Assembly (NCBI RefSeq): GCF_040250305.1
Contig: NZ_CP158190.1
Span: 3,318,001 to 3,382,000 of the forward strand
Direction: 5' to 3'
Length of the DNA: 64,000 nucleotides
Source: Peribacillus frigoritolerans
GTDB lineage: Bacteria; Bacillota; Bacilli; Bacillales; DSM-1321
Shown: piece by piece, positions 44,843 to 53,932 of the stretch
How positions within the stretch are numbered: the first letter of the stretch is position 1
How the letters are laid out: every line of letters starts with the position of its first letter
Program-made: the position numbers and the translations under genes
The notes under the pieces: generated by a model
The model's database searches: none
What the model was told of the DNA's origin: nothing
What the model saw: only the letters and a program-made list of their open reading frames with translations

Positions 44843-46189
44843 TCACTTGATGTTCTGTACGGCACTTTCACTGAAGAATCGCGGTAAGTATTCTTTATGC
44901 GCTTTTAAAAGTTTTTGTAAAACAATTTCCGCCAGGTCATCACTTGGAATAAGCGGGTTAATCGTTAAAGCCAATAATGCTTTATCATAAGAACCTGTAA
45001 CGGCTGCCTCTGCACCAATTCTTTCAAATGATTTAATTTGTTGGATTAAGCCATGCACTTGTATGGGTAATTTACCCATCGCCAAAGGAATTGGTCCATT
45101 CTTCGTGACGATACAGCTTACTTCTACTGCTGAATCATAATCAATATCAGTAAGCGATCCTTTGTTTTGTACATTTAGCACTTGAATGTCTTTTTTATCA
45201 TTATAAATAGAAGAAATGACGTTACACGCTGCATCGCTATAGTAAGCTCCACCGCGCTGTTCTAATTGTGGAGGCTTGATGTCAAGGGTTTCATCCTTGT
45301 ATAGGTCAAACAAACCTTCTTCTAATCTTTTCACAATTTCAGCTCGAGTTTCCCCTGATTTGAATGCTTCCAATTCTTCTTCTAAAATCGTTTTCGTTTT
45401 GTAATAATAACGATGGTACGGGCAAGGCACCACTCCTAAGGATTTCAAAAATCTTCTGTTCCAGGCCAATGGGGCAATATTCTTCATCGTCAGCTGAATC
45501 TCAGGATTGCCAAGCATTTCAAGCACTTTATCTGTTACTTCTTGATCATCAACGAACACTTGCATCCCGAATACCATGTGGTTTAACCCGGCGAAATCTA
45601 TGTGCACTCTCTTCATATCCACACCAAGCATGCTAGAAATAGACATATGCATATTAAATGGAACATTGCATACCCCAATGACTTTTTTATGCTTACTGTA
45701 GCGGAGAAGGGCTTCCGTTACCATCCCCGCTGGGTTTGTGAAGTTAATTAACCAAGCATCAGGGCAGAGCTCCTGCATTTCTTCTGCAATTTCCAGAATA
45801 ATGGGTATAGTTCGTAATGCTTTGGACAATCCTCCTGCACCGTTTGTTTCTTGACCAATAAATCCTAATTCCAACGGGATGCGCTCGTCCTTGATTCGTG
45901 CATCAAGTAATCCCACTCTCATTTGCGTCGTGACAAAATCAGCATTTTGCAAGGCTTGCCGGCGGTCTAACGTTAGATGTATTTCCATTGGAAGTCCTGC
46001 TTTTTCAACCATCCGTTTTGCTAAGGTTCCTACAATTTCCAGTTTTTCTTTTCCTGCCTCAATATCCACTAACCACAGTTCCCTAATTGGCAACTCATCA
46101 TATCGTTTAATAAAACCTTCTATTAATTCTGGTGTATAACTAGAGCCTCCACCAATTGTGGCAATCTTCAACCCTTTTTTCATTTCCAT
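44843..46189 (-). CDS. GH4 6-phospho-beta-glycosidase (NAD/Mn dependent)
   Basis: A 448-residue family 4 glycosidase. The N-terminal NAD motif is IATIGGGSSYTPELIEGF, and NFTNPAG follows. The metal-binding cysteine (GVCNVPF) and histidine (LNHMVF) are visible. It cleaves 6-phospho-disaccharides after PTS uptake by an oxidation-elimination mechanism. In this operon the substrate is probably a phosphorylated amino-sugar disaccharide rather than cellobiose-6-P, but that is inferred from context. It lies between the PTS IIA gene and a small membrane protein gene. Confidence 0.92.
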   Translation of the reverse strand: MEMKKGLKIATIGGGSSYTPELIEGFIKRYDELPIRELWLVDIEAGKEKLEIVGTLAKRMVEKAGLPMEIHLTLDRRQALQNADFVTTQMRVGLLDARIKDERIPLELGFIGQETNGAGGLSKALRTIPIILEIAEEMQELCPDAWLINFTNPAGMVTEALLRYSKHKKVIGVCNVPFNMHMSISSMLGVDMKRVHIDFAGLNHMVFGMQVFVDDQEVTDKVLEMLGNPEIQLTMKNIAPLAWNRRFLKSLGVVPCPYHRYYYKTKTILEEELEAFKSGETRAEIVKRLEEGLFDLYKDETLDIKPPQLEQRGGAYYSDAACNVISSIYNDKKDIQVLNVQNKGSLTDIDYDSAVEVSCIVTKNGPIPLAMGKLPIQVHGLIQQIKSFERIGAEAAVTGSYDKALLALTINPLIPSDDLAEIVLQKLLKAHKEYLPRFFSESAVQNIK

Positions 46190-46224
46190 TCCCCAAACAC
46201 CTCATTGTTAGCTAATCTGAATTT

Positions 46225-46509
46225 TTATTTATATATTATTGCATAGCAAACCAGTGCGCTCACCGCTAATAAAGACAAGAATAATAGTGATGCATGTTTC
46301 TTGTTTTTAAACTTACCTTCAACAAAACAAACAACCATCGTCAATCCTGCGCTTATGGCAAAGGTATTTCCCAAGTACAGTGATAATTGTTTATTAATCT
46401 CAAAGGCATCCATTAATCCGTTAAAGATAAAATTAAAAACAAGAATGAAGCTAAAAAATAGAAAGGCACTTTTGTAACTAAAAAAGTGAATTCTGGATGT
46501 TGAATTCAT
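46225..46509 (-). CDS. Small membrane protein in the recycling operon
   Basis: A 94-residue protein with three likely hydrophobic segments (AFLFFSFILVFNFIF; LGNTFAISAGLTMVVCF; LLFLSLLAVSALVCYAI) and short charged loops. I recognise no family. ATG 46509 has a strong GGGGGAAAGG site, so it is probably translated. It sits between the PTS IIC and GH4 genes. A role as a PTS or cell-wall accessory factor can only be guessed. Confidence 0.65.
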   Translation of the reverse strand: MNSTSRIHFFSYKSAFLFFSFILVFNFIFNGLMDAFEINKQLSLYLGNTFAISAGLTMVVCFVEGKFKNKKHASLLFLSLLAVSALVCYAIIYK

Positions 46510-46579
46510 ATCCTTTCCCCCTCTCAATTTATAAAAGGAGTTTGGAGCATTTAGTCCCAAACTCCCTTTTAGGTATTCC

Positions 46580-47869
46580 TTATAAAGCGATATTTTTATT
46601 ATCCGTTGTTTCTACCACGTTTTCCTGCGCTAAAAGCTTTTTATCGTACATCTTAAAGAATGGCAGATAAATAAGGACCGAAATTGTTAAATTCACCATC
46701 ACGAGAACAACGGCTCTCCAATCACCGCCTGTTGAAAGGTAGGCACCTATTGGAGCGGGCAATGTCCAGGGAACCATTACATATGTCGGGTTCACAAGTC
46801 CAATGGACGTTGCTATATATGCAAGTGTTGCACCAATTAGCGGTGTAATGATAAATGGAATAATAAGTACCGGGTTTAGTACAATTGGCATCCCGAAGAT
46901 AACAGGTTCATTGATGTTAAAAATGCTTGGCACAATTGTTGCTTTCCCCATTGCTTTACTATAGGTAGATTTTGCCGTTAAGAGCATGGCTATTACTAAA
47001 CCCAATGTTGCACCAGACCCACCAATCCAAATAAACCATTGGAAGAATGTTTCAGGAGCTATGTGGGGAATTGCCTTTCCAGCTGCAACCGCTGCCGAGT
47101 TATTCCCCAAATATACTTCCCATACCGGACGAGCTACGGCACCTACTACTGATACGCCATGAATACCAAATGACCAAAAGAATGTAATCAAAAATACTGG
47201 AATTAATACACCTGGCAAAGTATCGCCTGCACTGATGAGTGGTGCAACCGCTTTATCAACAAGTGAATGTAAATCAACAGCAAAAACGACTGTAATTAAA
47301 GTCATAACAAGCAGTACAATTGAAACTGGTATTAATGCTTCAAATGAACGGGCTACTGAGGTTGGAACAGAATCCGGCATTTTAATTGTGATATTTTTTG
47401 TCTTACAAAGCCGTAAAATTTCGACAGCAAAAATGGATACAAGCATTCCTACAAAAAGACCATGGCCTCCGAGATTTGTCATTGGCAAAACAAACCCCAC
47501 ATCATCCATCATCTTTACACCAATTGTGAACAAGAAGGCTGCTAATGATAGTAAACCTCCAGATAGCGGGTCAAGTTTATAGCTTTGAGATAAACTGTAG
47601 CCTATACCAAAAGTAATATATAGCGTCATGATAAACATCGTTAATCGATATGGTATTAAAATTTCAGCGATATGTTTTGCAGACCATTCACCTAATGCAG
47701 TATCTGCTGCAACGGGCGGAAATGCAATGATCAAGAATAAACTTCCAAAGATGATGAAAGGTAACGCAGAAACCACACCATCCCGAATCGCGCGTAAATG
47801 TTTTTGCTCAGACAATTTAGCCATAGGTGTTGAAAGATTATTTTCTAAAAAAGCTACAAACTTGTCCAT
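46580..47869 (-). CDS. PTS EIIC, lactose/cellobiose family (CelB/ChbC type)
   Basis: A 429-residue membrane protein with about ten helices. It opens with MDKFVAFLENNLSTPMAKLSEQKHLRAIRDG and has the conserved FNINEPVIFGMPIVLNPVLIIPFI near residue 325. It transports a disaccharide that is phosphorylated on entry by the separate IIB/IIA proteins. Recognised MurNAc uptake uses a glucose-family PTS (MurP), so a Lac-family transporter here points to a MurNAc-containing disaccharide. AAGGGG precedes the ATG. Confidence 0.92.
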   Translation of the reverse strand: MDKFVAFLENNLSTPMAKLSEQKHLRAIRDGVVSALPFIIFGSLFLIIAFPPVAADTALGEWSAKHIAEILIPYRLTMFIMTLYITFGIGYSLSQSYKLDPLSGGLLSLAAFLFTIGVKMMDDVGFVLPMTNLGGHGLFVGMLVSIFAVEILRLCKTKNITIKMPDSVPTSVARSFEALIPVSIVLLVMTLITVVFAVDLHSLVDKAVAPLISAGDTLPGVLIPVFLITFFWSFGIHGVSVVGAVARPVWEVYLGNNSAAVAAGKAIPHIAPETFFQWFIWIGGSGATLGLVIAMLLTAKSTYSKAMGKATIVPSIFNINEPVIFGMPIVLNPVLIIPFIITPLIGATLAYIATSIGLVNPTYVMVPWTLPAPIGAYLSTGGDWRAVVLVMVNLTISVLIYLPFFKMYDKKLLAQENVVETTDNKNIAL

Positions 47870-47918
47870 TCGTGTTTTCCCCTTTTACGTTTAGTGAAAA
47901 GAAATAGTAATTAGTTTA

Positions 47919-48224
47919 TTATTTTGCTAGTTCCGTTACCAGTTTTAATAGTTTAGGTCCGCCAAGAGGGCTGTAAGCTTGGGCTGGAATGGCTTCACAT
48001 GGGACGCCCGCTTCATCTGCCGATGCCTTAAAGCCATCGAAACGATGTTTGACTTGCGGAGCTACCATTGCAACATCCCAGCCATTTCGTACTTCTGCAT
48101 CAAATTCTTGAGTGCCGACTGCCAATACTTCTATGGTTACACCCTGTTTTTCCCCTTCCTTTTTTAAAGCGCTTACAACGATTGCACTAGACATTCCACC
48201 TGAGCATACGAATAATACTTTCAT
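47919..48224 (-). CDS. PTS EIIB, lactose/cellobiose family
   Basis: A 101-residue IIB with the phospho-cysteine at Cys7 in VLFVCSGGMSSAIV. It passes phosphate from IIA to the sugar bound by IIC. ATG 48224 fits GGAGG at the correct distance; the ATG at 48239 lies within the ribosome-site region. It follows murQ by about 40 bp and precedes the IIC gene by about 50 bp. Confidence 0.93.
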   Translation of the reverse strand: MKVLFVCSGGMSSAIVVSALKKEGEKQGVTIEVLAVGTQEFDAEVRNGWDVAMVAPQVKHRFDGFKASADEAGVPCEAIPAQAYSPLGGPKLLKLVTELAK

Positions 48225-48265
48225 TCTTTGTTCCTCCAATTTTTTTATTTTTTTTATTAAAAGCG

Positions 48266-49150
48266 TTAAATCGTTTTTCTTATGAATCCTTGTGCTTTCA
48301 CTAAACGATTTGAGGCTTCTTCATATGATACATTCGTTAAAATCATGACAATTGCAATTTTAGGCTGGGCATGTGCCTTTTCTAAGTATTCATCTGCAAT
48401 TTCATAGCTACAGTCAGTAGCATCCATGATAATACGTTTTGCACGTTCAACCAGCTTTTCATTAGTTAACTGTAAATCTACCATTAAATTACCATAAACT
48501 TTTCCAACTCCAACCATTGAGGCGGTGGAAAGCATGTTGCATACTAACTTTTGCGATGTTCCAGCTTTTAAACGTGTAGAACCAGTCAGGACTTCAGGCC
48601 CGTTTACAACTTCAATCGCAACTTTTGCAATCTTACCTATCTCAGAACCTTTGTTACAGCTTATCGACACAGTTCCTGCACCAACATGATTGGCATATTC
48701 CAATCCAGCAATAACATATGGAGTGCGTCCACTAGCTGCAATGCCCACTACGACGTCCCTGTTTGTTAATTCGATTTTCTTCAAATCCTCAGGACCTAAT
48801 TCAAAACTGTCTTCAGCACCTTCAACCGCCTTAATGAAAGCCTTTTCCCCACCAGCTATAAGACCCACTACTTCACTCGGATCGGTATTGAATGTTGGGG
48901 GACATTCTACTGCATCCAATAAACCTATGCGCCCGCTTGTTCCTGCACCCATGTAAATTAATCTGCCGTTTTTATTCATGGCTTCAACGATCATCTCCAC
49001 GGCTTTAGAAATTTGCGGAAGTTCTTTTTTTACACAATGGGCAACTTTAATGTCTTCTTCGTTCATCACCTCTAAAAATTCCAGTGTTCCCATTTCATCT
49101 AAACTCATGGTCTTTTCATTACGACGCTCTGTCGTTAAATGCTCAAGCAT
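48266..49150 (-). CDS. murQ: N-acetylmuramic acid 6-phosphate etherase
   Basis: A 294-residue SIS-fold lyase. It begins MLEHLTTERRNEKTMSLDEM and carries the MurQ signature IYMGAGTSGRIGLLDAVECPP (with the catalytic Glu) and VGIAASGRTPYVIAGLEYA. It splits the lactyl ether of MurNAc-6-P to give GlcNAc-6-P and D-lactate. ATG 49150 is 7 nt from AGGAT and starts the standard N-terminus. It is the first gene of the recycling operon. A 21-bp palindrome lies 100 bp upstream. Confidence 0.95.
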   Translation of the reverse strand: MLEHLTTERRNEKTMSLDEMGTLEFLEVMNEEDIKVAHCVKKELPQISKAVEMIVEAMNKNGRLIYMGAGTSGRIGLLDAVECPPTFNTDPSEVVGLIAGGEKAFIKAVEGAEDSFELGPEDLKKIELTNRDVVVGIAASGRTPYVIAGLEYANHVGAGTVSISCNKGSEIGKIAKVAIEVVNGPEVLTGSTRLKAGTSQKLVCNMLSTASMVGVGKVYGNLMVDLQLTNEKLVERAKRIIMDATDCSYEIADEYLEKAHAQPKIAIVMILTNVSYEEASNRLVKAQGFIRKTI

Positions 49151-49251
49151 ACATATCATCCTTTTTTATTTCAGTGGTGAAAGTGGTGAAACTTTATTTG
49201 CTATAGAGAATATATCACTATTAAAAATTAATTTCAATATTGTATATACAT

Positions 49252-49272
49252 TTTTAAAATTTAATTTTAAAA
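49252..49272. promoter_or_regulatory. 21-bp palindrome upstream of murQ (MurR/RpiR operator candidate)
   Basis: TTTTAAAATT (49252-49261), one T, then AATTTTAAAA (49263-49272), a perfect inverted repeat. It is AT-rich like several RpiR-family operators. It lies between the divergent murQ and GHL10 genes. Confidence 0.4.
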
Positions 49273-49290
49273 TAAAAGTAAGATACCTAA

Positions 49291-49310
49291 ATTGATTGAT
49301 TGATTGATTG
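49291..49310. repeat. ATTG microsatellite, five units
   Basis: Five uninterrupted ATTG units. They lie between murQ and the GHL10 gene, so a change in unit number could alter promoter spacing. Confidence 0.9.
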
Positions 49311-49439
49311 AATGTTAGCTTTCTACTAAAAATAGAAAATGTAAACCGAGTAGCCATTTAGTGAACCAAACCTACGATTCTTTTTATTGTTAGATCTTAT
49401 CTAACTATTCATAGATGACAAATTCATATATTCATTATT

Positions 49440-49453
49440 TGTTAACGCTTACA
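49440..49453 (+). promoter_or_regulatory. cre box before the GHL10 gene
   Basis: TGTTAACGCTTACA matches the CcpA consensus TGWAANCGNTNWCA at 13 of 14 positions, 44 bp before the gene start. Catabolite repression of the secreted enzyme is likely. Confidence 0.6.
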
Positions 49454-49496
49454 AATAATTAAATATAAATATTAGTAATGAAATGAGGTTGTACTA

Positions 49497-51110
49497 TTGA
49501 TGAATGAAAGAATTACTAAGAAAAAATTGGGTTCATTGGCTCTAGCCGCTTTGGTGGGGGGATCACTTCTCCTTCCAGCTGATTTGAAAGCAAATGCAGA
49601 ATCTGGGACAATTCCTCAAACAACGACTTATGTAAAACAGGAACTTCGCGCAACTTGGATTGCAAGTGTGTTAAATATTGACTGGCCGTCCAAACCTGGT
49701 TTATCCATATCAGCACAGAAAGAAGAATTCATAAAATATTTGGATGAACAAAAAGCGATGGGAATGAATGCTGTCGTTATGCAAATTAAACCCACTGCGG
49801 ATGCTTTTTATCCTTCTGAATACGGTCTTTGGTCAAAATATTTAACAGGAGTCCAAGGAAAAGATCCCGGGTATGACCCTCTTGCATTCATGGTAGAAGC
49901 AGCACATGAACGTAATATGGAATTTCATGCGTGGTTTAATCCTTACCGCATTACTATGCCTTTAGGTAAAACCGCTGAAATATCGGATATTGATAATCTT
50001 CCAGAATCTCACCCTGCCAGAAAGCACCCGGATTGGGTCATACCATATGGACAACAATTGTACTTTGATCCAGGCATTCCTGGCGTACAACGGTTTGTGA
50101 TTGATGGAATAATGGAAGTTGTTAAGAATTATGATATCGATGCAGTCCATATGGACGATTATTTCTATCCTTACAAGATTGCAGGAGTACCTTTCCCAGA
50201 TGAAATTTCCTATCAAAAATATGGAGCAGATAGATTTACAAATGTTGAAGATTGGCGCAGGGATAATGTAAATAACCTTGTTAAGAATATAAATGAAGAA
50301 ATCAAGGCAGAAAAATCATATGTGAAGTTTGGTATAAGTCCATTTGGAGTTTGGCGCAACAAAGCAGTTGATCCCACAGGATCTGACACTGCCGCAGGAC
50401 AAACGAATTATGATGATTTATATGCAGATACCCGAACGTGGATCAATAATGGATATATTGATTATATTGCCCCTCAATTATATTGGAATATAGGATTGCC
50501 AGTAGCTGACTATGCCAAACTTCTAGATTGGTGGACAAAAGAAGTCGAAGGTAAAAATGTTCAACTCTATATTGGACAAGGAGACTATAAAATTAATACA
50601 GAGTCCAACGGTGTGCAAAACTGGTTCAATCCTGAAGAAATGCCAAACCAGTTAAAACTGAATCGAACATATAAGGAATTTGATGGAAGCATGCATTTCA
50701 GTGCCAAAGATTTACGGAAAAACCCCCTTGGGATAGCAGATCGGTTAAGCGAGGATATTTATAAGCATCCCGCATTGGTCCCAGCCATGCCTTGGATTGA
50801 TGATCAAGCACCAAAGGCCCCAAAGGTGATCAAGGCCACACAATCAGGAGATGGGATACAATTTGAAATTCACGATCAAAAGAAATCAGATGCATCTTAT
50901 TATGCCATTTATCGTTTTGATGGGAAGAAAAAAGGAAACATTGAAGATTCAACGAACTTACTTGCCACAGTGCATAAAGAAAATACAAGTCAATTGTTTA
51001 ATGATGGCAGTGTAGAAAAAGGCAAGACTTACACATATGTTGTGACAGCATTGGACCGTACCCACAATGAAAGTAAACAAACTAGGCAGATTTATATAAA
51101 AGTAAAATGA
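49497..51110 (+). CDS. Secreted GHL10-family glycoside hydrolase-like protein
   Basis: A 537-residue exported protein with a signal peptide (KLGSLALAALVGGSLLLPADLKANA), a GHL10/DUF187 TIM-barrel domain (about 45-400, with LRATWIASVLNIDWPS, MQIKPTADAFYPSEYG and HMDDYFYPY) and a C-terminal FN3-like domain (about 440-537). The YngK family to which it is similar is poorly characterised, with a proposed role on cell-wall glycans. Start is TTG 49497 or ATG 49500 behind GAGGT. It is divergent from murQ and followed by anmK, so it may release fragments from the wall that the operon recycles. Confidence 0.88.
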   Translation: MMNERITKKKLGSLALAALVGGSLLLPADLKANAESGTIPQTTTYVKQELRATWIASVLNIDWPSKPGLSISAQKEEFIKYLDEQKAMGMNAVVMQIKPTADAFYPSEYGLWSKYLTGVQGKDPGYDPLAFMVEAAHERNMEFHAWFNPYRITMPLGKTAEISDIDNLPESHPARKHPDWVIPYGQQLYFDPGIPGVQRFVIDGIMEVVKNYDIDAVHMDDYFYPYKIAGVPFPDEISYQKYGADRFTNVEDWRRDNVNNLVKNINEEIKAEKSYVKFGISPFGVWRNKAVDPTGSDTAAGQTNYDDLYADTRTWINNGYIDYIAPQLYWNIGLPVADYAKLLDWWTKEVEGKNVQLYIGQGDYKINTESNGVQNWFNPEEMPNQLKLNRTYKEFDGSMHFSAKDLRKNPLGIADRLSEDIYKHPALVPAMPWIDDQAPKAPKVIKATQSGDGIQFEIHDQKKSDASYYAIYRFDGKKKGNIEDSTNLLATVHKENTSQLFNDGSVEKGKTYTYVVTALDRTHNESKQTRQIYIKVK

Positions 51111-51227
51111 TCTTCAAGAAATAGCTTTATAGCTTAAGTGTTATATCTCAGTGAACAATGGCAGCATACACTGCTGCATATGATGCTAAGTCAGGATTAT
51201 AAAAGAATTGAAGTAGGTGGAATGACG

Positions 51228-52400
51228 ATGTACATAGTTGGATTAATGTCCGGAACATCACTGGATGGAATTGATGCTGCACTTGTTCGGGTGAATAATA
51301 GTGGACTCGAGACTGAAATGGAAATGATTGAGTTCATGACATGCCCTTTTCCAAAAGATATTGAAAAAGAAATTATGCAGTCTTTATCTGCAGAAACATC
51401 CAATGTGCAGTTAATATGCAGTTTGAATTTTAAATTAGGAAAATTATTTGCCAATGCAGTAAAGGAAGTTTGTCATAAAGCTGGATTTCCCATAAATAAA
51501 CTGGATCTTATTGGATCCCATGGACAAACCATTTACCACCAGCCTTTAAAAGAACAAAATTATATACCCTCCACTTTGCAAATTGGGGAAGCTGCAGTAA
51601 TTGCTCACGATACAAACACACTTGTAATCTCTGATTTTCGTACGATGGACATGGCTGCTGGTGGACAAGGAGCTCCTCTTGTTCCTTTTACCGAATACAT
51701 TCTTTATAGAAGTGAAACGAAGGGAAGATTACTTCAAAACATAGGGGGCATTGGAAATGTAACCGTCTTACCCAAGCAGGCATCTCTGAATGACATGTAT
51801 GCCTTTGATACAGGGCCTGGGAATATGATCATTGATGAAGTATGCCGCCAATTGTTCAATATTAGCTATGACGAAGGTGGTAACATAGCTAAACAAGGAC
51901 AAATTAATGACGAACTTTTATCTTATTGTATCAGCCATCCTTATATTATGAGCCCTCCGCCAAAATCAACTGGCAGGGAATTATTTGGCAAGCAATATGT
52001 AGTAAAACTATTAAAGATGTTTGAATCACTTCCCAGTCATGATATTTTAGCTACAGTAACGATGTTTACAGCAAAGTCGATTGTGGAGAACTATCGAAAA
52101 TTCATCTTTCCAAAAACCAATATTGAAGAAGTGATAATTGGCGGCGGAGGCAGCTATAACAAAACGTTATTAAATATGATGCAATCACTGCTTGGAAATT
52201 CTATTCAAGTTTTGACTCAAGAAGAGTTGGGGTACTCTTCTGAAGCGAAGGAAGCAGTGGCCTTTGCATTACTTGCAAATGAGACTTTCCATGGTAATAC
52301 GAGTAACGTCCCCAAGGCTACCGGTGCTGACTTCGATGTCATCCTAGGAAGCATGACCTTCCCTTCTTCATATCTGAAGGAGCATAAAAATACTTTTTAA
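51228..52400 (+). CDS. anmK: 1,6-Anhydro-N-acetylmuramic acid kinase
   Basis: A 390-residue actin-fold kinase. It begins [19 protein letters not shown], then has [31 protein letters not shown] and [10 protein letters not shown], all strong AnmK marks. It converts 1,6-anhydro-MurNAc (from lytic transglycosylases) into MurNAc-6-P, the substrate of MurQ. ATG 51228 is 7 nt from AGGTGG; the longer frame to 51138 has no ribosome site. It is paired with the GHL10 gene and ends at a bidirectional terminator. Confidence 0.94.
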   Translation: MYIVGLMSGTSLDGIDAALVRVNNSGLETEMEMIEFMTCPFPKDIEKEIMQSLSAETSNVQLICSLNFKLGKLFANAVKEVCHKAGFPINKLDLIGSHGQTIYHQPLKEQNYIPSTLQIGEAAVIAHDTNTLVISDFRTMDMAAGGQGAPLVPFTEYILYRSETKGRLLQNIGGIGNVTVLPKQASLNDMYAFDTGPGNMIIDEVCRQLFNISYDEGGNIAKQGQINDELLSYCISHPYIMSPPPKSTGRELFGKQYVVKLLKMFESLPSHDILATVTMFTAKSIVENYRKFIFPKTNIEEVIIGGGGSYNKTLLNMMQSLLGNSIQVLTQEELGYSSEAKEAVAFALLANETFHGNTSNVPKATGADFDVILGSMTFPSSYLKEHKNTF

Positions 52401-52404
52401 CCAT

Positions 52405-52456
52405 TTAAAAAAGTGGAAGGCACATCGATATTTGATGTGCCTTCCACTCTTTTTTG
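52405..52456. terminator. Bidirectional terminator
   Basis: AAGTGGAAGGCACATC (52411-52426) pairs with 52434-52449, T/A-rich on both sides. It serves the converging anmK and aldehyde dehydrogenase genes. Confidence 0.93.
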
Positions 52457-52492
52457 AACCTGAAGAATCATCGCGGACTCTTCTGTTTTATT

Positions 52493-53932
52493 TTACTGGC
52501 CAAGCTGCATGGATACATACTTCACTTCTAAATATTCATCCATGCCATAGTGTCCCCCTTCCCTGCCTAAACCACTTTCCTTCATGCCTCCAAATGGTGC
52601 TTGGGCAGTGGATGGGGCACTGTCATTAATACCGACAATCCCATATTCAAGAGCATCCGAATAGGCAACTGCCTTATTTAGTGACTCGGTATACACATAA
52701 GCTGCCAAGCCAAAATTCGTGTTATTGGCTCGATCTATCGCTTCTTGATCGGTTTTGAATGTACTGACTGGCGCAATTGGCCCAAACGTTTCTTCCTGCA
52801 TGCACAGCATATCATCCGTTACATTGGAAAGTATGGCTGGTGCGATAAAATGGCCTTGTTTTCCATCGACTTTTGAGGTGTTATGGATGATGGCCCCTTT
52901 ACTTGCAGCATCCTCCAATTGAAGCTGAACCTTTTTAACTGCGGCTCCATCTATCAATGGACCAAGATCATTTCCTTCCATTCCATTTCCAACCTTCAAA
53001 GTTAAAACGGCTTCTTCAAATGCTTGTAAAAATGGCTGTTCGATTGTCTCATGGACGAATATTCGATTCGCACAAATACATGTTTGTCCAGCATTCCTGA
53101 ATTTCGATTGAATTAAACCATTTACAGCTTCTTCGATATTCGCATCCTCAGCAATGATGAACGGAGCCAATCCACCGAGTTCAAGCGAGACTTTTTTTAC
53201 TGTTTCTGCGGCTTTTTTCATTAGATGTTTCCCTACAGGAGTGGAGCCGGTAAATGTGATCTTTTTAACACGTGAATCATTCATCCACACGTCGGATACA
53301 TCTCCCGGTTTCTGTGTAGTTACAATATTTATCACACCTGCCGGAATGCCTGCTTCATGGGCACTTTCAACCAATAGCAAAGCGGTCAAAGGCGTTTGTT
53401 CCGCGGGTTTGATGACCACGGTACATCCTGCGGCAAGGGCTGGCGCCACTTTCCTCGTGATCATGGCAGCAGGAAAATTCCACGGGGTAATGGCAGCAAC
53501 GACACCGACTGCCTGCTTTTGCACTAAAATACGCTTTGATGCAACGGAGGCTGGTATGATTTCCCCGTAGTTGCGCTTTGCTTCTTCAGCGTACCATTTC
53601 ACGAAACTTGAAGCATATTTCATTTCACCTTTTGCCTCTGCCAATGGCTTTCCTTGTTCCAGTGTCATGATCGTTGCGATTTCATCCAGCCTGTCCTCAA
53701 TGATCGTGTACCACTTCTCAAGTAATTCCGCCCTCTGGTATGCACTTGTTTTCGACCAAGTCAGAAAAGCAGCTTGAGCTGCATCCACTGCAGCCTTTGC
53801 CTCTTTTTCGTTAGCGTCCGGAACATAGCCCACAGGCTCCAATGTTGCTGGATTTTCCACTACAAAATGACTTTCTGTATGAATAGGTGCGCCGTTTATA
53901 TAAATTGGCCATTTTTCCACTACTTTTTTCAT
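52493..53932 (-). CDS. Succinate-semialdehyde dehydrogenase-type ALDH
   Basis: A 479-residue ALDH with the SSADH pattern: ITPWNFPAAMITRK, general base Glu in LELGGLAP, nucleophile in GQTCICANRIFV and the C-terminal FGGMKESGLGREGG. It oxidises succinate semialdehyde or a related short aldehyde. Its ATG overlaps the stop of the upstream permease (ATGA, 53929-53932), so the two are translationally coupled. It ends the sigma-54 operon. With the Fe-ADH upstream, a 4-hydroxybutyrate to succinate route is the simplest reading. Confidence 0.92.
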   Translation of the reverse strand: MKKVVEKWPIYINGAPIHTESHFVVENPATLEPVGYVPDANEKEAKAAVDAAQAAFLTWSKTSAYQRAELLEKWYTIIEDRLDEIATIMTLEQGKPLAEAKGEMKYASSFVKWYAEEAKRNYGEIIPASVASKRILVQKQAVGVVAAITPWNFPAAMITRKVAPALAAGCTVVIKPAEQTPLTALLLVESAHEAGIPAGVINIVTTQKPGDVSDVWMNDSRVKKITFTGSTPVGKHLMKKAAETVKKVSLELGGLAPFIIAEDANIEEAVNGLIQSKFRNAGQTCICANRIFVHETIEQPFLQAFEEAVLTLKVGNGMEGNDLGPLIDGAAVKKVQLQLEDAASKGAIIHNTSKVDGKQGHFIAPAILSNVTDDMLCMQEETFGPIAPVSTFKTDQEAIDRANNTNFGLAAYVYTESLNKAVAYSDALEYGIVGINDSAPSTAQAPFGGMKESGLGREGGHYGMDEYLEVKYVSMQLGQ

